Assembly (NCBI GenBank): GCA_021463165.1
Contig: JAJTWY010000001.1
Span: 186,001 to 250,000, forward strand
Length of the DNA: 64,000 nucleotides
Reading direction: 5' to 3'
Source: Pyrinomonadaceae bacterium
Lineage (GTDB): Bacteria; Acidobacteriota; Blastocatellia; Pyrinomonadales; Pyrinomonadaceae
Shown: piece by piece, positions 17,326-25,036 of the stretch
How positions within the stretch are numbered: position 1 is the stretch's first letter
Layout of the letters: every line of letters starts with the position of its first letter
Position numbers and translations under genes: made by a program
The notes under the pieces: generated by a model
The model's database searches: none
What the model was told of the DNA's origin: nothing
Seen by the model: only the letters and a program-made list of their open reading frames with translations

Positions 17326-19422
17326 ATGAGAAAGCTTTTTAAGAACGGGTTCAAGATCGCGATACTCTCGACGCTGATCACCCTGCCTGTTGCCGCGCAG
17401 GCGGTCAAGAGAACTCCTTTTGACGTAACGAACTATGTGATGGACGTAACGCTCATACCGGTGGAGCGCCGGTTGAGTGCGACGGTTGACGTCACATTCA
17501 CGCCGCTCGAGGATACGCGTTCCGTTTCCTTCGAGCTCAACGGCTCGCTCAAGGTCGAGACGATCACACGACGGGATCGGCAGGTTGCGACGGTGCTGCC
17601 AAGTGGGTCGCCCGTCGGCGTGAGACCCGCTGCGCGTCCTGCCGCGACGATCGCGCCGGTCAATTTGGTAACCTTCGTTCAGGACCAGTCAAACTCCAGC
17701 GATCTCGGGCCGCACGTCCGGATCGATCTCGGCGAGAGCGTTCCAAAAGGTACGTCAGTCACACTTCGGTTCACATACACCGGTGTGCTTGAAACCCCCG
17801 CCGGCGGTCCTCTCTTGACGAAACGTCTTGCCTCGATCGCGCCAAATGACGGCTACCTGATGTATGCGGCGCGTTGGTTCCCCTTCCACGACTATGCGGC
17901 AGATCCGGCAACATCCGACATCAGCATCTCTCTTCCGGCAGGCTTGCAGCTTGTCGGTTACAGTGACGCACCCGTCACCACTCTCGGTGGAAAGACCCGT
18001 TTTCTGCAAACGACGCCGGCACTCATCGGCAATTTTGCCTATGGGAAGTATGTTCCGCGTACACTAAAGATCGGCGATCAGGAACTGCAGTTCTTCACCA
18101 AGGCCGGTACAGATGAACAGACCTCTCGTTATGGTGAAACAATAGGGAAGTCGCTTGTCGACTATACGAAACGCTTCGGCCAGGCAGACTACGGCAGAAA
18201 GATGATCGTCGTTCAGATCGACGACGAGAGCCTCGACTTCTACTCAGCAAAGGGTATGATTTTCATCGCGTCGAGGCCGTTCGAAGAAGCGCGAGACGTT
18301 ACCTTTTCGCGTCTTCAGCGCGAAGCTGCCTACCAGTGGTGGGGTTTGACGGTTGGGCTGAAGTCGTTTGACGATGCCTGGCTGTCGCAGGGTTTGGCCG
18401 AATATAGTGCGTTCTCACTTCGTGAGACGGAAACTAACGGCGCCAAGCTCGATTCGCTGCGGCGCGAACTGCTGGAGAAATCCCTTACATTCGAACAAAC
18501 CGCTTCGCTTCTGCGAGCTCCGGCGAATCTCGACGACCAAAGCAGCGCGTACCAGTACATCATGTACGGCAAGGGCGCATTTGTATTCAAATTGCTTCGC
18601 GACACGCTTGGGGGTCAGAAATTCGAGCAGCTTCTCCGCACGTATCTGAACCAATATCGGGGAAAGCCTGCATCGATCGACGACTTTGAAAAATTGACGA
18701 CCCAGGTTTCGGGCGAGCCGATGCGGTATTTCTTTGCCCGCTGGGTCGAAGGCACAGGTGTGCCTGAGTTTTCGAGCGACTATCTTATCATCCGAACTCG
18801 TGGCGGCAAGTTCGTCACGCGCGGCACAGTGAAGCAGAACTACGACAATCTGCGCCTGCCCGTCGAGGTGCAGCTTCGTTCGGAGGACGATCAGGGCCTG
18901 ACTACCGTAAAGCTCGACATGGAGGAAGCGAGCTCAGACTTCAACATCGAATCAACGGGGAAGCCGATCGCCGTGATCATCGATCCTGGTTTCAAGCTGC
19001 TGCGCATCTCGCCGGACCTTCGCGTGTCCGCGATCGCTCGCCGCGGTATCGAGCAGTTCAAGGAAGGGAACTATGTCGAAGCCCAGACACAGTTTGAGGC
19101 CGCCCTCAAGCTCGATCGGTCGAACTCGTGGATCTATTACCACCTTGGACTTCTCTTTCTCGAACAGCGGAACTTCGATCTCGCTATCGACAACTTCAAA
19201 GCGGCTCTTGCGGGTAACCTCAATCCGGCCTGGCTCTCCGTCTGGTCAAATATAAAAATGGGCAACGCTTATGATGGCAAAGGTGACCGTACACGCGCCG
19301 TCGCCGCCTACAAACGCGCCGAAACCATTGGTGACAACTATGACAACGCCCAGGATGCTGTGAAGAAATATCAGGCCGTCCCCTATGACCCACGGGAGAA
19401 CCCAACGACCGCGACAAAATAG
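17326..19422 (+). CDS. Exported M1-aminopeptidase-like protein without zinc ligands, with C-terminal TPR repeats
   Basis: This 698-residue protein has a signal peptide (about residues 1-26, ending VAAQA), an N-terminal beta domain, a gluzincin-like M1 domain and a C-terminal TPR part (about residues 575-690, e.g. EGNYVEAQTQFEAALKLD). The M1 segment aligns clearly (QWWG at 337-340 and DDAWL at 349-353), but the HExxH-x18-E zinc site is lost: H332 is Arg, H336 is Tyr and E355 is Gln, with only the general-base Glu333 kept. It should therefore not bind catalytic zinc; a binding or scaffolding role is inferred. ATG 17326 is preferred over TTG 17317 because the charged start of the signal peptide lies there. 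Confidence 0.82.
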   Translation: MRKLFKNGFKIAILSTLITLPVAAQAVKRTPFDVTNYVMDVTLIPVERRLSATVDVTFTPLEDTRSVSFELNGSLKVETITRRDRQVATVLPSGSPVGVRPAARPAATIAPVNLVTFVQDQSNSSDLGPHVRIDLGESVPKGTSVTLRFTYTGVLETPAGGPLLTKRLASIAPNDGYLMYAARWFPFHDYAADPATSDISISLPAGLQLVGYSDAPVTTLGGKTRFLQTTPALIGNFAYGKYVPRTLKIGDQELQFFTKAGTDEQTSRYGETIGKSLVDYTKRFGQADYGRKMIVVQIDDESLDFYSAKGMIFIASRPFEEARDVTFSRLQREAAYQWWGLTVGLKSFDDAWLSQGLAEYSAFSLRETETNGAKLDSLRRELLEKSLTFEQTASLLRAPANLDDQSSAYQYIMYGKGAFVFKLLRDTLGGQKFEQLLRTYLNQYRGKPASIDDFEKLTTQVSGEPMRYFFARWVEGTGVPEFSSDYLIIRTRGGKFVTRGTVKQNYDNLRLPVEVQLRSEDDQGLTTVKLDMEEASSDFNIESTGKPIAVIIDPGFKLLRISPDLRVSAIARRGIEQFKEGNYVEAQTQFEAALKLDRSNSWIYYHLGLLFLEQRNFDLAIDNFKAALAGNLNPAWLSVWSNIKMGNAYDGKGDRTRAVAAYKRAETIGDNYDNAQDAVKKYQAVPYDPRENPTTATK

Positions 19423-19488
19423 AGACGAACGAAAAAGAGGCCGGTAAGCGACCGCAAGGAATAGGTAAATACTAAACTGTCAATCTCC

Positions 19489-19952
19489 TTAGCACCCATC
19501 ACCTAGGATCTCGATCCGCTTTTTTAGCCGTTCGACATCCACTAGGTCCATGGGCCTGCCTGATGCCATTTTATTCGTGATCAAATCCTGAAGGCCTATG
19601 AAATTTACCGGTATGCCTTCGCCGTGAGTAATCTTTCTCCGTTCCCAGCACTTGTCGAAGTCAACTCCGACGAGATTTACAATGATGTCGATTCGCACCG
19701 GGTCGACGCCGATCTGAAAAAACGCGTCGTCAGAGGTGAGAAACTCGACAGTCAGGTCACGGATTGGAGCACCGTAATTTGCGAGGGCCGCTATGACCGT
19801 TTGGCATTTTGTCTCGTGGGGTTGACCCAAACGTCGATGTCTTTGGTATAGCGAGGCTCGGTGTGTTCGATCACGGCGTAGCCGCCAACCACGAGATATT
19901 CAGCCCCGGCGTCGCTTAAGGCTTGTAACAGATCTTTGAAGTCTGAGTTCAT
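19489..19952 (-). pseudogene. Nucleotidyltransferase-fold gene interrupted by a single-base deletion
   Basis: The minus strand from ATG 19952 encodes a DLLQALSDAGAEYLVVGGYA start, then HTEPRYTKDIDVWVNP: the Gly-Gly and DxD metal-binding region of the polymerase-beta-type nucleotidyltransferases. This frame stops after NAKRS. The protein continues in another frame (TVIAALANYGAPIRDLTVEF to GLQDLITNKMASGRPMDLVD). Adding one A to the AAA run (plus-strand TTT at 19800-19802) restores an uninterrupted protein of about 154 residues. The N-terminus overlaps the upstream 79-residue gene by 53 bases, so the two are translationally coupled. The domain is used by toxins such as AbiEii/MNT as well as housekeeping enzymes; which applies here is unknown. 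Confidence 0.75.
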
Positions 19953-20139
19953 CCGGCGATTTACCCTTCATTGACCAATAATCCGTGACTAGTTCCCACG
20001 CAGCGTTCATCCGCTGCTCATGCGTGAGGCTTTGCCAAAATTCGATGTCGAACGAACGGTCGTCGCCGTCGCTCAGCTTGCCCATTCGCGTCATCACAAG
20101 ACGACCTTTTTCATCGATATATTTTCTGGTAATACTCAC
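19900..20139 (-). CDS. Small protein encoded upstream of and overlapping the nucleotidyltransferase
   Basis: This 79-residue, highly charged protein has a SFDIEFWQSLTHEQRMNAAW centre and a conserved-looking DELRLQRSVTSLKRR tail. I recognise the type as a small partner found immediately upstream of this nucleotidyltransferase family, but no function is known to me. The last 53 bases are read in two frames, encoding both this tail and the N-terminus of the nucleotidyltransferase. The tight overlap suggests a two-component unit, possibly toxin-antitoxin-like, though this is speculation. ATG 20139 is the only sensible start. Confidence 0.65.
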   Translation of the reverse strand: MSITRKYIDEKGRLVMTRMGKLSDGDDRSFDIEFWQSLTHEQRMNAAWELVTDYWSMKGKSPDELRLQRSVTSLKRRRG

Positions 20140-20177
20140 TACTTACCTGCTATTTTATCATACCTTAGCCTGTTCAA

Positions 20178-20981
20178 TTAGATGATTGTCGTCACGATCT
20201 CGCGTATACTCCGCTGCAGTTCACGGTCGTCGGTAATGGGTGAGCAGATGGCGACCTCGGCGGCGTTGATGGGTGAGATGCCTTTGGCTATCATTTGGGC
20301 GGCGTAGATCAGCAACCGGGTCGAGACACCTTCCTCGAGGCCATGGCCGCGCAGGTTGCGGACCTTTTGGCCGATCTTGACGAGATCAGCGGCGGTCGAT
20401 TCGTCGATACCGCCTTCTTTGGCAACGATCTGCGCTTCGGCTTCCGAGTCAGGATAGTCAAACTCCATCGCAACAAAACGTTGACGCGTCGATTGTTTCA
20501 AGTCCTTAAGAATCGACTGGTAGCCCGGATTGTAACTGACGACGAGCATGAACTCGGCCGGTGCGTCGAGCACCGTACCGCGCTTCTCGATGGGCAAGCG
20601 CCGCCGGTCATCGGTCAGCGGGTGGATGATTACGACGGTGTCTTTACGAGCCTCGACAACCTCGTCGAGATAACAGATCGCGCCTGCTCGCACTGCCGCG
20701 GTCAAAGGGCCGTCGTGCCAGACCGTTTCTTCGCCTTCGAGCAGAAATCTTCCGACAAGGTCGGTCGAGGATAGATCTTCGTGACAGGCGACCGTGATCA
20801 ACGGACGGTTAAGCCGATGAGCCATATATTCGACAAACCGCGTCTTGCCGCAGCCCGTCGGCCCCTTTAACATCGCAGGCAGCTGCGCTGCATACGCCGC
20901 CTCAAACAGTTCGACCTCTTGCCCTACCGGCAGATAGAACGGCTCATCTTTTACCTTGTATTTCTCAACCGCTAATTCCAT
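20178..20981 (-). CDS. MoxR-type AAA+ ATPase of the CbbQ/NirQ/NorQ family
   Basis: This 267-residue ATPase has Walker A GPTGCGKT (residues 40-47), Walker B ICYLDE (about 102-107), a sensor region [10 protein letters not shown] and an arginine-rich [11 protein letters not shown] segment, then a CbbQ_C-type C-terminal region ([17 protein letters not shown]). Family members remodel metalloenzymes (nitric oxide reductase, Rubisco) together with a VWA-domain partner such as NorD/CbbO. No VWA gene or reductase is within the window, so it is an orphan here and its target is unknown. The 148 bp upstream carry short ACGCAARG repeats. Confidence 0.88.
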   Translation of the reverse strand: MELAVEKYKVKDEPFYLPVGQEVELFEAAYAAQLPAMLKGPTGCGKTRFVEYMAHRLNRPLITVACHEDLSSTDLVGRFLLEGEETVWHDGPLTAAVRAGAICYLDEVVEARKDTVVIIHPLTDDRRRLPIEKRGTVLDAPAEFMLVVSYNPGYQSILKDLKQSTRQRFVAMEFDYPDSEAEAQIVAKEGGIDESTAADLVKIGQKVRNLRGHGLEEGVSTRLLIYAAQMIAKGISPINAAEVAICSPITDDRELQRSIREIVTTII

Positions 20982-20996
20982 TCAAATATATTCTTA

Positions 20997-21029
20997 ACGC
21001 AAAGATACAGAGACGCAAGGAACGCAAAG
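20997..21029. repeat. Short degenerate ACGCAARG repeat tract
   Basis: Three copies of ACGCAAAG/ACGCAAGG occur at 20997, 21013 and 21022 between the CbbQ-like gene and the acetyltransferase gene. Similar low-complexity intergenic tracts are scattered in many environmental genomes. I see no gene or mobile element attached. Confidence 0.4.
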
Positions 21030-21129
21030 TAGGAACCGGTCTTATTCGTCCTTTGTGCTGATCATCAACCACCGCCAAAGATCAAATTTGCCCTTAAACA
21101 TAACGCCGACGTGCTAGAATTTCAATCCG

Positions 21130-21618
21130 ATGTTACAACCCGCTAATAATGGCTTTGTCATCCGCGAGGCAGTGTCCGATCTCGAGATCGAAATTACGAG
21201 GACATTGTTCCGCGAGTACGAAGCATGGCTGGGGCTAGACCTATGCTTTCAGGGATTCGAAGCAGAACTAGCCTCGTTGCCTGGTGCTTACGCCCGGCCG
21301 CGAGGGCGCCTGCTTCTCGCTTATATCGACGGAGAGCCTGCCGGATGCATCGCTCTTCGTTCCCTTGGTGACAATGTAAGCGAGATGAAGCGGCTATATG
21401 TCCGCGATGAGTTTCGTGGAAAAGGCATAGGCGCTGGTCTGATAGAGCGACTGATCAGCGATGCGAAGGCTATCGGCTATCAAGCGATCCGCCTCGACAC
21501 ATATCCCCCGAAGATGGGAAAAGCCGTCGAACTATATCGCTCGAACGGCTTTTCTGAGATCGAAGCCTACTACACAAACCCCTATGATGGGGTTCTTTTC
21601 ATGGAGAAGACGCTCTAG
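21130..21618 (+). CDS. GNAT-family N-acetyltransferase
   Basis: This 162-residue protein has the acetyl-CoA-binding motif A RDEFRGKGIGAGLIERLI (Q/RxxGxG/A, about residues 97-114) and the following strand YQAIRLDTYPPKM. The N-terminal half, with EYEAWLGLDLCFQGFEAEL, resembles the small GNATs that are often annotated simply as acetyltransferase. The substrate is unknown. A TAGAAT box ends 9 bases before ATG 21130 with no Shine-Dalgarno in between. Its last four bases overlap the end of the convergent membrane-protein gene. Confidence 0.87.
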   Translation: MLQPANNGFVIREAVSDLEIEITRTLFREYEAWLGLDLCFQGFEAELASLPGAYARPRGRLLLAYIDGEPAGCIALRSLGDNVSEMKRLYVRDEFRGKGIGAGLIERLISDAKAIGYQAIRLDTYPPKMGKAVELYRSNGFSEIEAYYTNPYDGVLFMEKTL

Positions 21619-22400
21619 GCCGCATTGCCGAAACTCGAACCGTAAGCGGTCGGTGGTGGCGGCATCGTATTCACCTGTCGATCGAACCACGGAAACACTT
21701 GCCGATATGCAAATGCATTGACCAGATAGATCAGTGGTATCGAAAGCAGAAACATCCCTAAACACAGCATCAGAACTCCCGCAAGCACGATGAGCACCTC
21801 GAAGATGATAAGGACTATAAGGCCGCCGATGTTCGACATTGCGGCCTGAGCGCTCAGCTTGATAGCCTCGACCGGACCCACGTCAAACTCCATCGCCAGC
21901 GGAACGGCAAAGAAAAACACCATCCACCAAACGATGGCAAGGATCGAAAACAGCACGCCGATCACGACGGCAAGGATCACCAAGCCGCCCGCGATCGCCG
22001 AGTCACGGCCCGCCGCCTGAAAGAACGAGGGATCGCTGACACTGCCGCCCTGAAGCCCAATGCGGCCAAGATCGAGCGTAAACTGAAGCACCTGAGCGAT
22101 AATGCCTGGTATCGCCTGCAGGAGGCCTATCACCATCAGCGGAACAAACTTTTCAAACCCCTTGAACATCATCCCGAAATCAACCGCCTCTCCACGCATA
22201 TCGCGAAGAGCCACCAGATAAACACCGCCCATCATCGGCCCGAGAATGAAAATGTTCACGCAGGGAACACAGCTCGTGATCAACATCGCGACAACGGCAA
22301 TGCCGAGATACATCCCGTAGTTGCGTTTGAGGAGGTCCCATGCGTTGCTGACGCAGCCACCGGCATCGATCGCACTGGGTGTGAATTGTGGTATTTGCAT
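21615..22400 (-). CDS. Multi-spanning membrane protein of unknown function
   Basis: This 261-residue protein has about five or six hydrophobic segments, with a conserved-looking start (SAIDAGGCVSNAWDLLKRNY) followed by alternating helices and Gly-rich turns. The overall pattern resembles the glycerophosphodiester phosphodiesterase membrane domain or DUF4013-type proteins, which have no assigned biochemical role. The C-terminus is a short Pro/Gly tail. It lies alone on the minus strand, upstream (in transcription) of nothing related. Function unknown. Confidence 0.7.
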   Translation of the reverse strand: MQIPQFTPSAIDAGGCVSNAWDLLKRNYGMYLGIAVVAMLITSCVPCVNIFILGPMMGGVYLVALRDMRGEAVDFGMMFKGFEKFVPLMVIGLLQAIPGIIAQVLQFTLDLGRIGLQGGSVSDPSFFQAAGRDSAIAGGLVILAVVIGVLFSILAIVWWMVFFFAVPLAMEFDVGPVEAIKLSAQAAMSNIGGLIVLIIFEVLIVLAGVLMLCLGMFLLSIPLIYLVNAFAYRQVFPWFDRQVNTMPPPPTAYGSSFGNAA

Positions 22401-22530
22401 AGTTTTTGAGGCGAACTCGTAGGAATTTTACTTCATAACATTGCGTCGAGGGAAAACAAAATCGCCCGGCTGCGGAAAAATTGGGGAGTTCCGCTTCCGG
22501 ACGATCGCTAATTTAGAGCCACATCAATTC

Positions 22531-24297
22531 CTACGGCATGGGTTTGCGAGGCATCTTCTCATCCATCATCGCCGTTTGGTAAACAAAAAGCGCAAGTATG
22601 ATCGACATCTGCTTCATATCGTCCGCTTGGATACGATCAAAAACGTCCATATTCGAGTGGTGCGTGCGGGTGTCATATTCGACCGGATCTTGGATGAACT
22701 GAAAACCGGGTAGGCCGATCCCATCGAAGCTCAGGTGGTCAGTACCGCCGGTGTTTGAAAGCGTCAGCGTATTCGCTGACATATTCACATCCTTGTTTGG
22801 GTCGAAGTCAGCCTTCCACCATCGCGGATCACGGAGCGGCGACAGCCATTGCCGGAAGATCGGCCTGACAGCATCATTTCCCTGCATGTAAACACCGCGG
22901 ATCTTGCCCGTTCCGTTGTCGATGTTGTAGTAGGCAGAAAGCTTGTCGTATTCGGGGAGTTTTGTAAGTGGCTGTGGCTGAGCATTTTGCCCACCCGGGC
23001 CGAAGGTCGGCGCGGCGTTTGGATTACCCCGATAGCCAAAGTGCTGACGAACATATGCACGCGAACCAAGCAAGCCCTGCTCTTCACCCGTCCAAAGTCC
23101 GACGCGTATCGTTCGACGCGGCTTAAGGCCAAGCGCTTGAATAATACGAACTGCTTCCATCATGACGGCGCATCCGGCACCGTTATCGGTCGCACCCGTC
23201 CCGGCTTGCCACGAATCGAGATGGCCACCGAGCATTACGATCTCATCAGCTTTGTCGCTGCCAGGGATCTCGGCGATCGTGTTATAGGCATTTTGGTCAT
23301 CATCCTGAAACTCAACAGCCAGGTCGACCGTCATCGAAACCTTTTCGCCGGCGTCGATCATGCGTACCAGGCGGTTAAAATGCTCAACTGCCGCACTGAT
23401 CTGGATCGGCACGACCGCGCCTTTCGTTCGAACATTCGGCGCCGGCTGGCCTGGCGTAGGCGTCGCAGGTGGTACGGCTGCCGCACCCTGCACAAAGATC
23501 GTGCCGCCATCGCCGCGACCGGCGTCTATCAGAATTGCCGCTCCCTCTTCGACGAGAAAGCGCATCCTCTGTGCGTTGAACTGCTGCTGCTGACCAAAGT
23601 TCGCCGGCAGCCCCGCGGGTGCACCGGCGGCGGGCCTGCGCGGAGCGTTCGGATCCGGAGCATCGGCCATCGCGAGTAGCTCGGCATCCGAAAATCGCTT
23701 GCCCGGAGCATTCATCCAAGCCCGAACATCACGTTGAGGTCCAACGAGTACTATCTTGCCCTTCAGCTTGCCGCGATATTGGTCGAGCTCTTCGGCCTTC
23801 GTTGCATTGAAACGAACGACCTCGGCAGTATATGCGGTCCCGTGCTGAGCCGGTGGCGGAGCCACCTTGTTCTTTGCCTTTGGATCAACTGGCGGCGGCG
23901 GGATCAGGGTATCGGTACCGGGTGACCAGGCCTTCGGATAGGCATAAAGCGGAAAGGCCGTCGGGCCGTCAACCATCGCCGTAAATCGCTTCAGCGTCCA
24001 ACCTCGCCCGAATGGCCCCCACGATTCGAGATGGGCATTCTGCAGGCCCCATGATGCCATGGTGTCGCGGGTCCATTCGTTCGCACGCTTCAGGCCGGGC
24101 GAACCGGTCAGTCGCGGGCCAATGACATCGCTCAGATAGCTAAGCGTTTTCATCACCTGAGAACGTGTAGTTCCTTCCTCTTTGATCTTGTCAAAAACTT
24201 CCTTTGGAACCTCGTAAATTCGGGACTGGCCAAATGTGAGTCCCGGAAGCAAAATTGCGTGAATCAGCAAAACGCCGATCAACTTGCGTCGAAGCAT
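22531..24297 (-). CDS. Exported M28-family metallopeptidase with PA-domain insertion
   Basis: This 588-residue protein has a signal peptide (LIGVLLIHAILLPGLTFGQS), an inserted PA-like domain (about residues 130-320, containing a Pro/Ala-rich loop) and a C-terminal M28 zinc aminopeptidase domain. Visible metal-site motifs are GGHLDSWQAGTGATDNGAG (His and Asp ligands), WTGEEQGLLGSRAYV (catalytic Glu and ligand Glu) and GGTDHLSFDG (the last His). Family members are broad-specificity di-zinc aminopeptidases or carboxypeptidases acting outside the cell. AAGGAG 10 bases before ATG 24297 supports the start. It stands alone, with 143 bp of featureless sequence upstream. Confidence 0.9.
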   Translation of the reverse strand: MLRRKLIGVLLIHAILLPGLTFGQSRIYEVPKEVFDKIKEEGTTRSQVMKTLSYLSDVIGPRLTGSPGLKRANEWTRDTMASWGLQNAHLESWGPFGRGWTLKRFTAMVDGPTAFPLYAYPKAWSPGTDTLIPPPPVDPKAKNKVAPPPAQHGTAYTAEVVRFNATKAEELDQYRGKLKGKIVLVGPQRDVRAWMNAPGKRFSDAELLAMADAPDPNAPRRPAAGAPAGLPANFGQQQQFNAQRMRFLVEEGAAILIDAGRGDGGTIFVQGAAAVPPATPTPGQPAPNVRTKGAVVPIQISAAVEHFNRLVRMIDAGEKVSMTVDLAVEFQDDDQNAYNTIAEIPGSDKADEIVMLGGHLDSWQAGTGATDNGAGCAVMMEAVRIIQALGLKPRRTIRVGLWTGEEQGLLGSRAYVRQHFGYRGNPNAAPTFGPGGQNAQPQPLTKLPEYDKLSAYYNIDNGTGKIRGVYMQGNDAVRPIFRQWLSPLRDPRWWKADFDPNKDVNMSANTLTLSNTGGTDHLSFDGIGLPGFQFIQDPVEYDTRTHHSNMDVFDRIQADDMKQMSIILALFVYQTAMMDEKMPRKPMP

Positions 24298-24440
24298 AGC
24301 AGTAATTCTCCTTAAAATAAGATGGATGCCTAAAGCGAATTTATATCACAATCCCCAATCGCCGAGTGTAAAGATTTGTAAGACGTACTGTAATCGAATG
24401 CGTCGGCGATGCCGATCGCTCATTCCTGCCAACAAGCGCG

Positions 24441-25022
24441 CTAGATCGTCGACCAGGTCAGCGTGAACGCAGGCGGAACGTTCTTCAGCACAAGCGGGCT
24501 GCGGCGGGATTTTCCGTATCGGTTGCGGAGTGCCTCGCGGAGCTTTATCGCAGGCGGGAGATAATAGCCGTGCGCATACTGGAAAATGCGAAGCTCGCAG
24601 CCTTCGTCCATGAATTTCTGGATCTCAGCGAGAACGCTGTCACTTATCTCACGCGGAAGCGACACGAACGGGAGACAGCAGACGAGGTAACGAACCTTAC
24701 CCAAACCCGATTGCTGATGGATCGAATAACATTCCGCCGCATTGCCGCAGATGATATTCATATCGGGAAAGTTCTGGTTCAGTGTTTTTACCAGATCCGA
24801 ATCTAGTTCAAGCCCTAGGTACGAGTCTTTGCTCGGCACTACCTCGCGCAGAAACTTTGTGATAGCACCGGTCCCGACACCGAGCTCGAGCACGATGTTA
24901 TGGTCGTCAGGGTAGATCCCCTGCAGCATCTCTGCTGCGAGCTCAGGGGAACTGGGCGCTATTGCGCCCACCTTCGTTGGGTTCTTTAGAAATGCCTGCA
25001 GGAATTGGATGTTCTCTTTCAT
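24441..25022 (-). CDS. SAM-dependent methyltransferase, phospholipid N-methyltransferase/KsgA-like
   Basis: This 193-residue class I methyltransferase begins with FLQAFLKNPTKVGAIAPSSP, a start typical of PmtA-like phospholipid N-methyltransferases and their rRNA-adenine-dimethylase-like relatives. The SAM-binding motif I is VLELGVGTGAITKFL (about residues 43-57), with the acidic strand after it (LGLELDSDL). A true PmtA methylates phosphatidylethanolamine; whether this one does is uncertain. It is 14 bp downstream of topA on the same strand and may be co-transcribed with it. Confidence 0.78.
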   Translation of the reverse strand: MKENIQFLQAFLKNPTKVGAIAPSSPELAAEMLQGIYPDDHNIVLELGVGTGAITKFLREVVPSKDSYLGLELDSDLVKTLNQNFPDMNIICGNAAECYSIHQQSGLGKVRYLVCCLPFVSLPREISDSVLAEIQKFMDEGCELRIFQYAHGYYLPPAIKLREALRNRYGKSRRSPLVLKNVPPAFTLTWSTI

Positions 25023-25036
25023 TCGATACGAGGCCG

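Noticed and set aside
22849..23679. A 276-codon plus-strand frame opposite the M28 peptidase
   Set aside because: The M28 motifs on the minus strand fully explain the region; the antisense product matches nothing.
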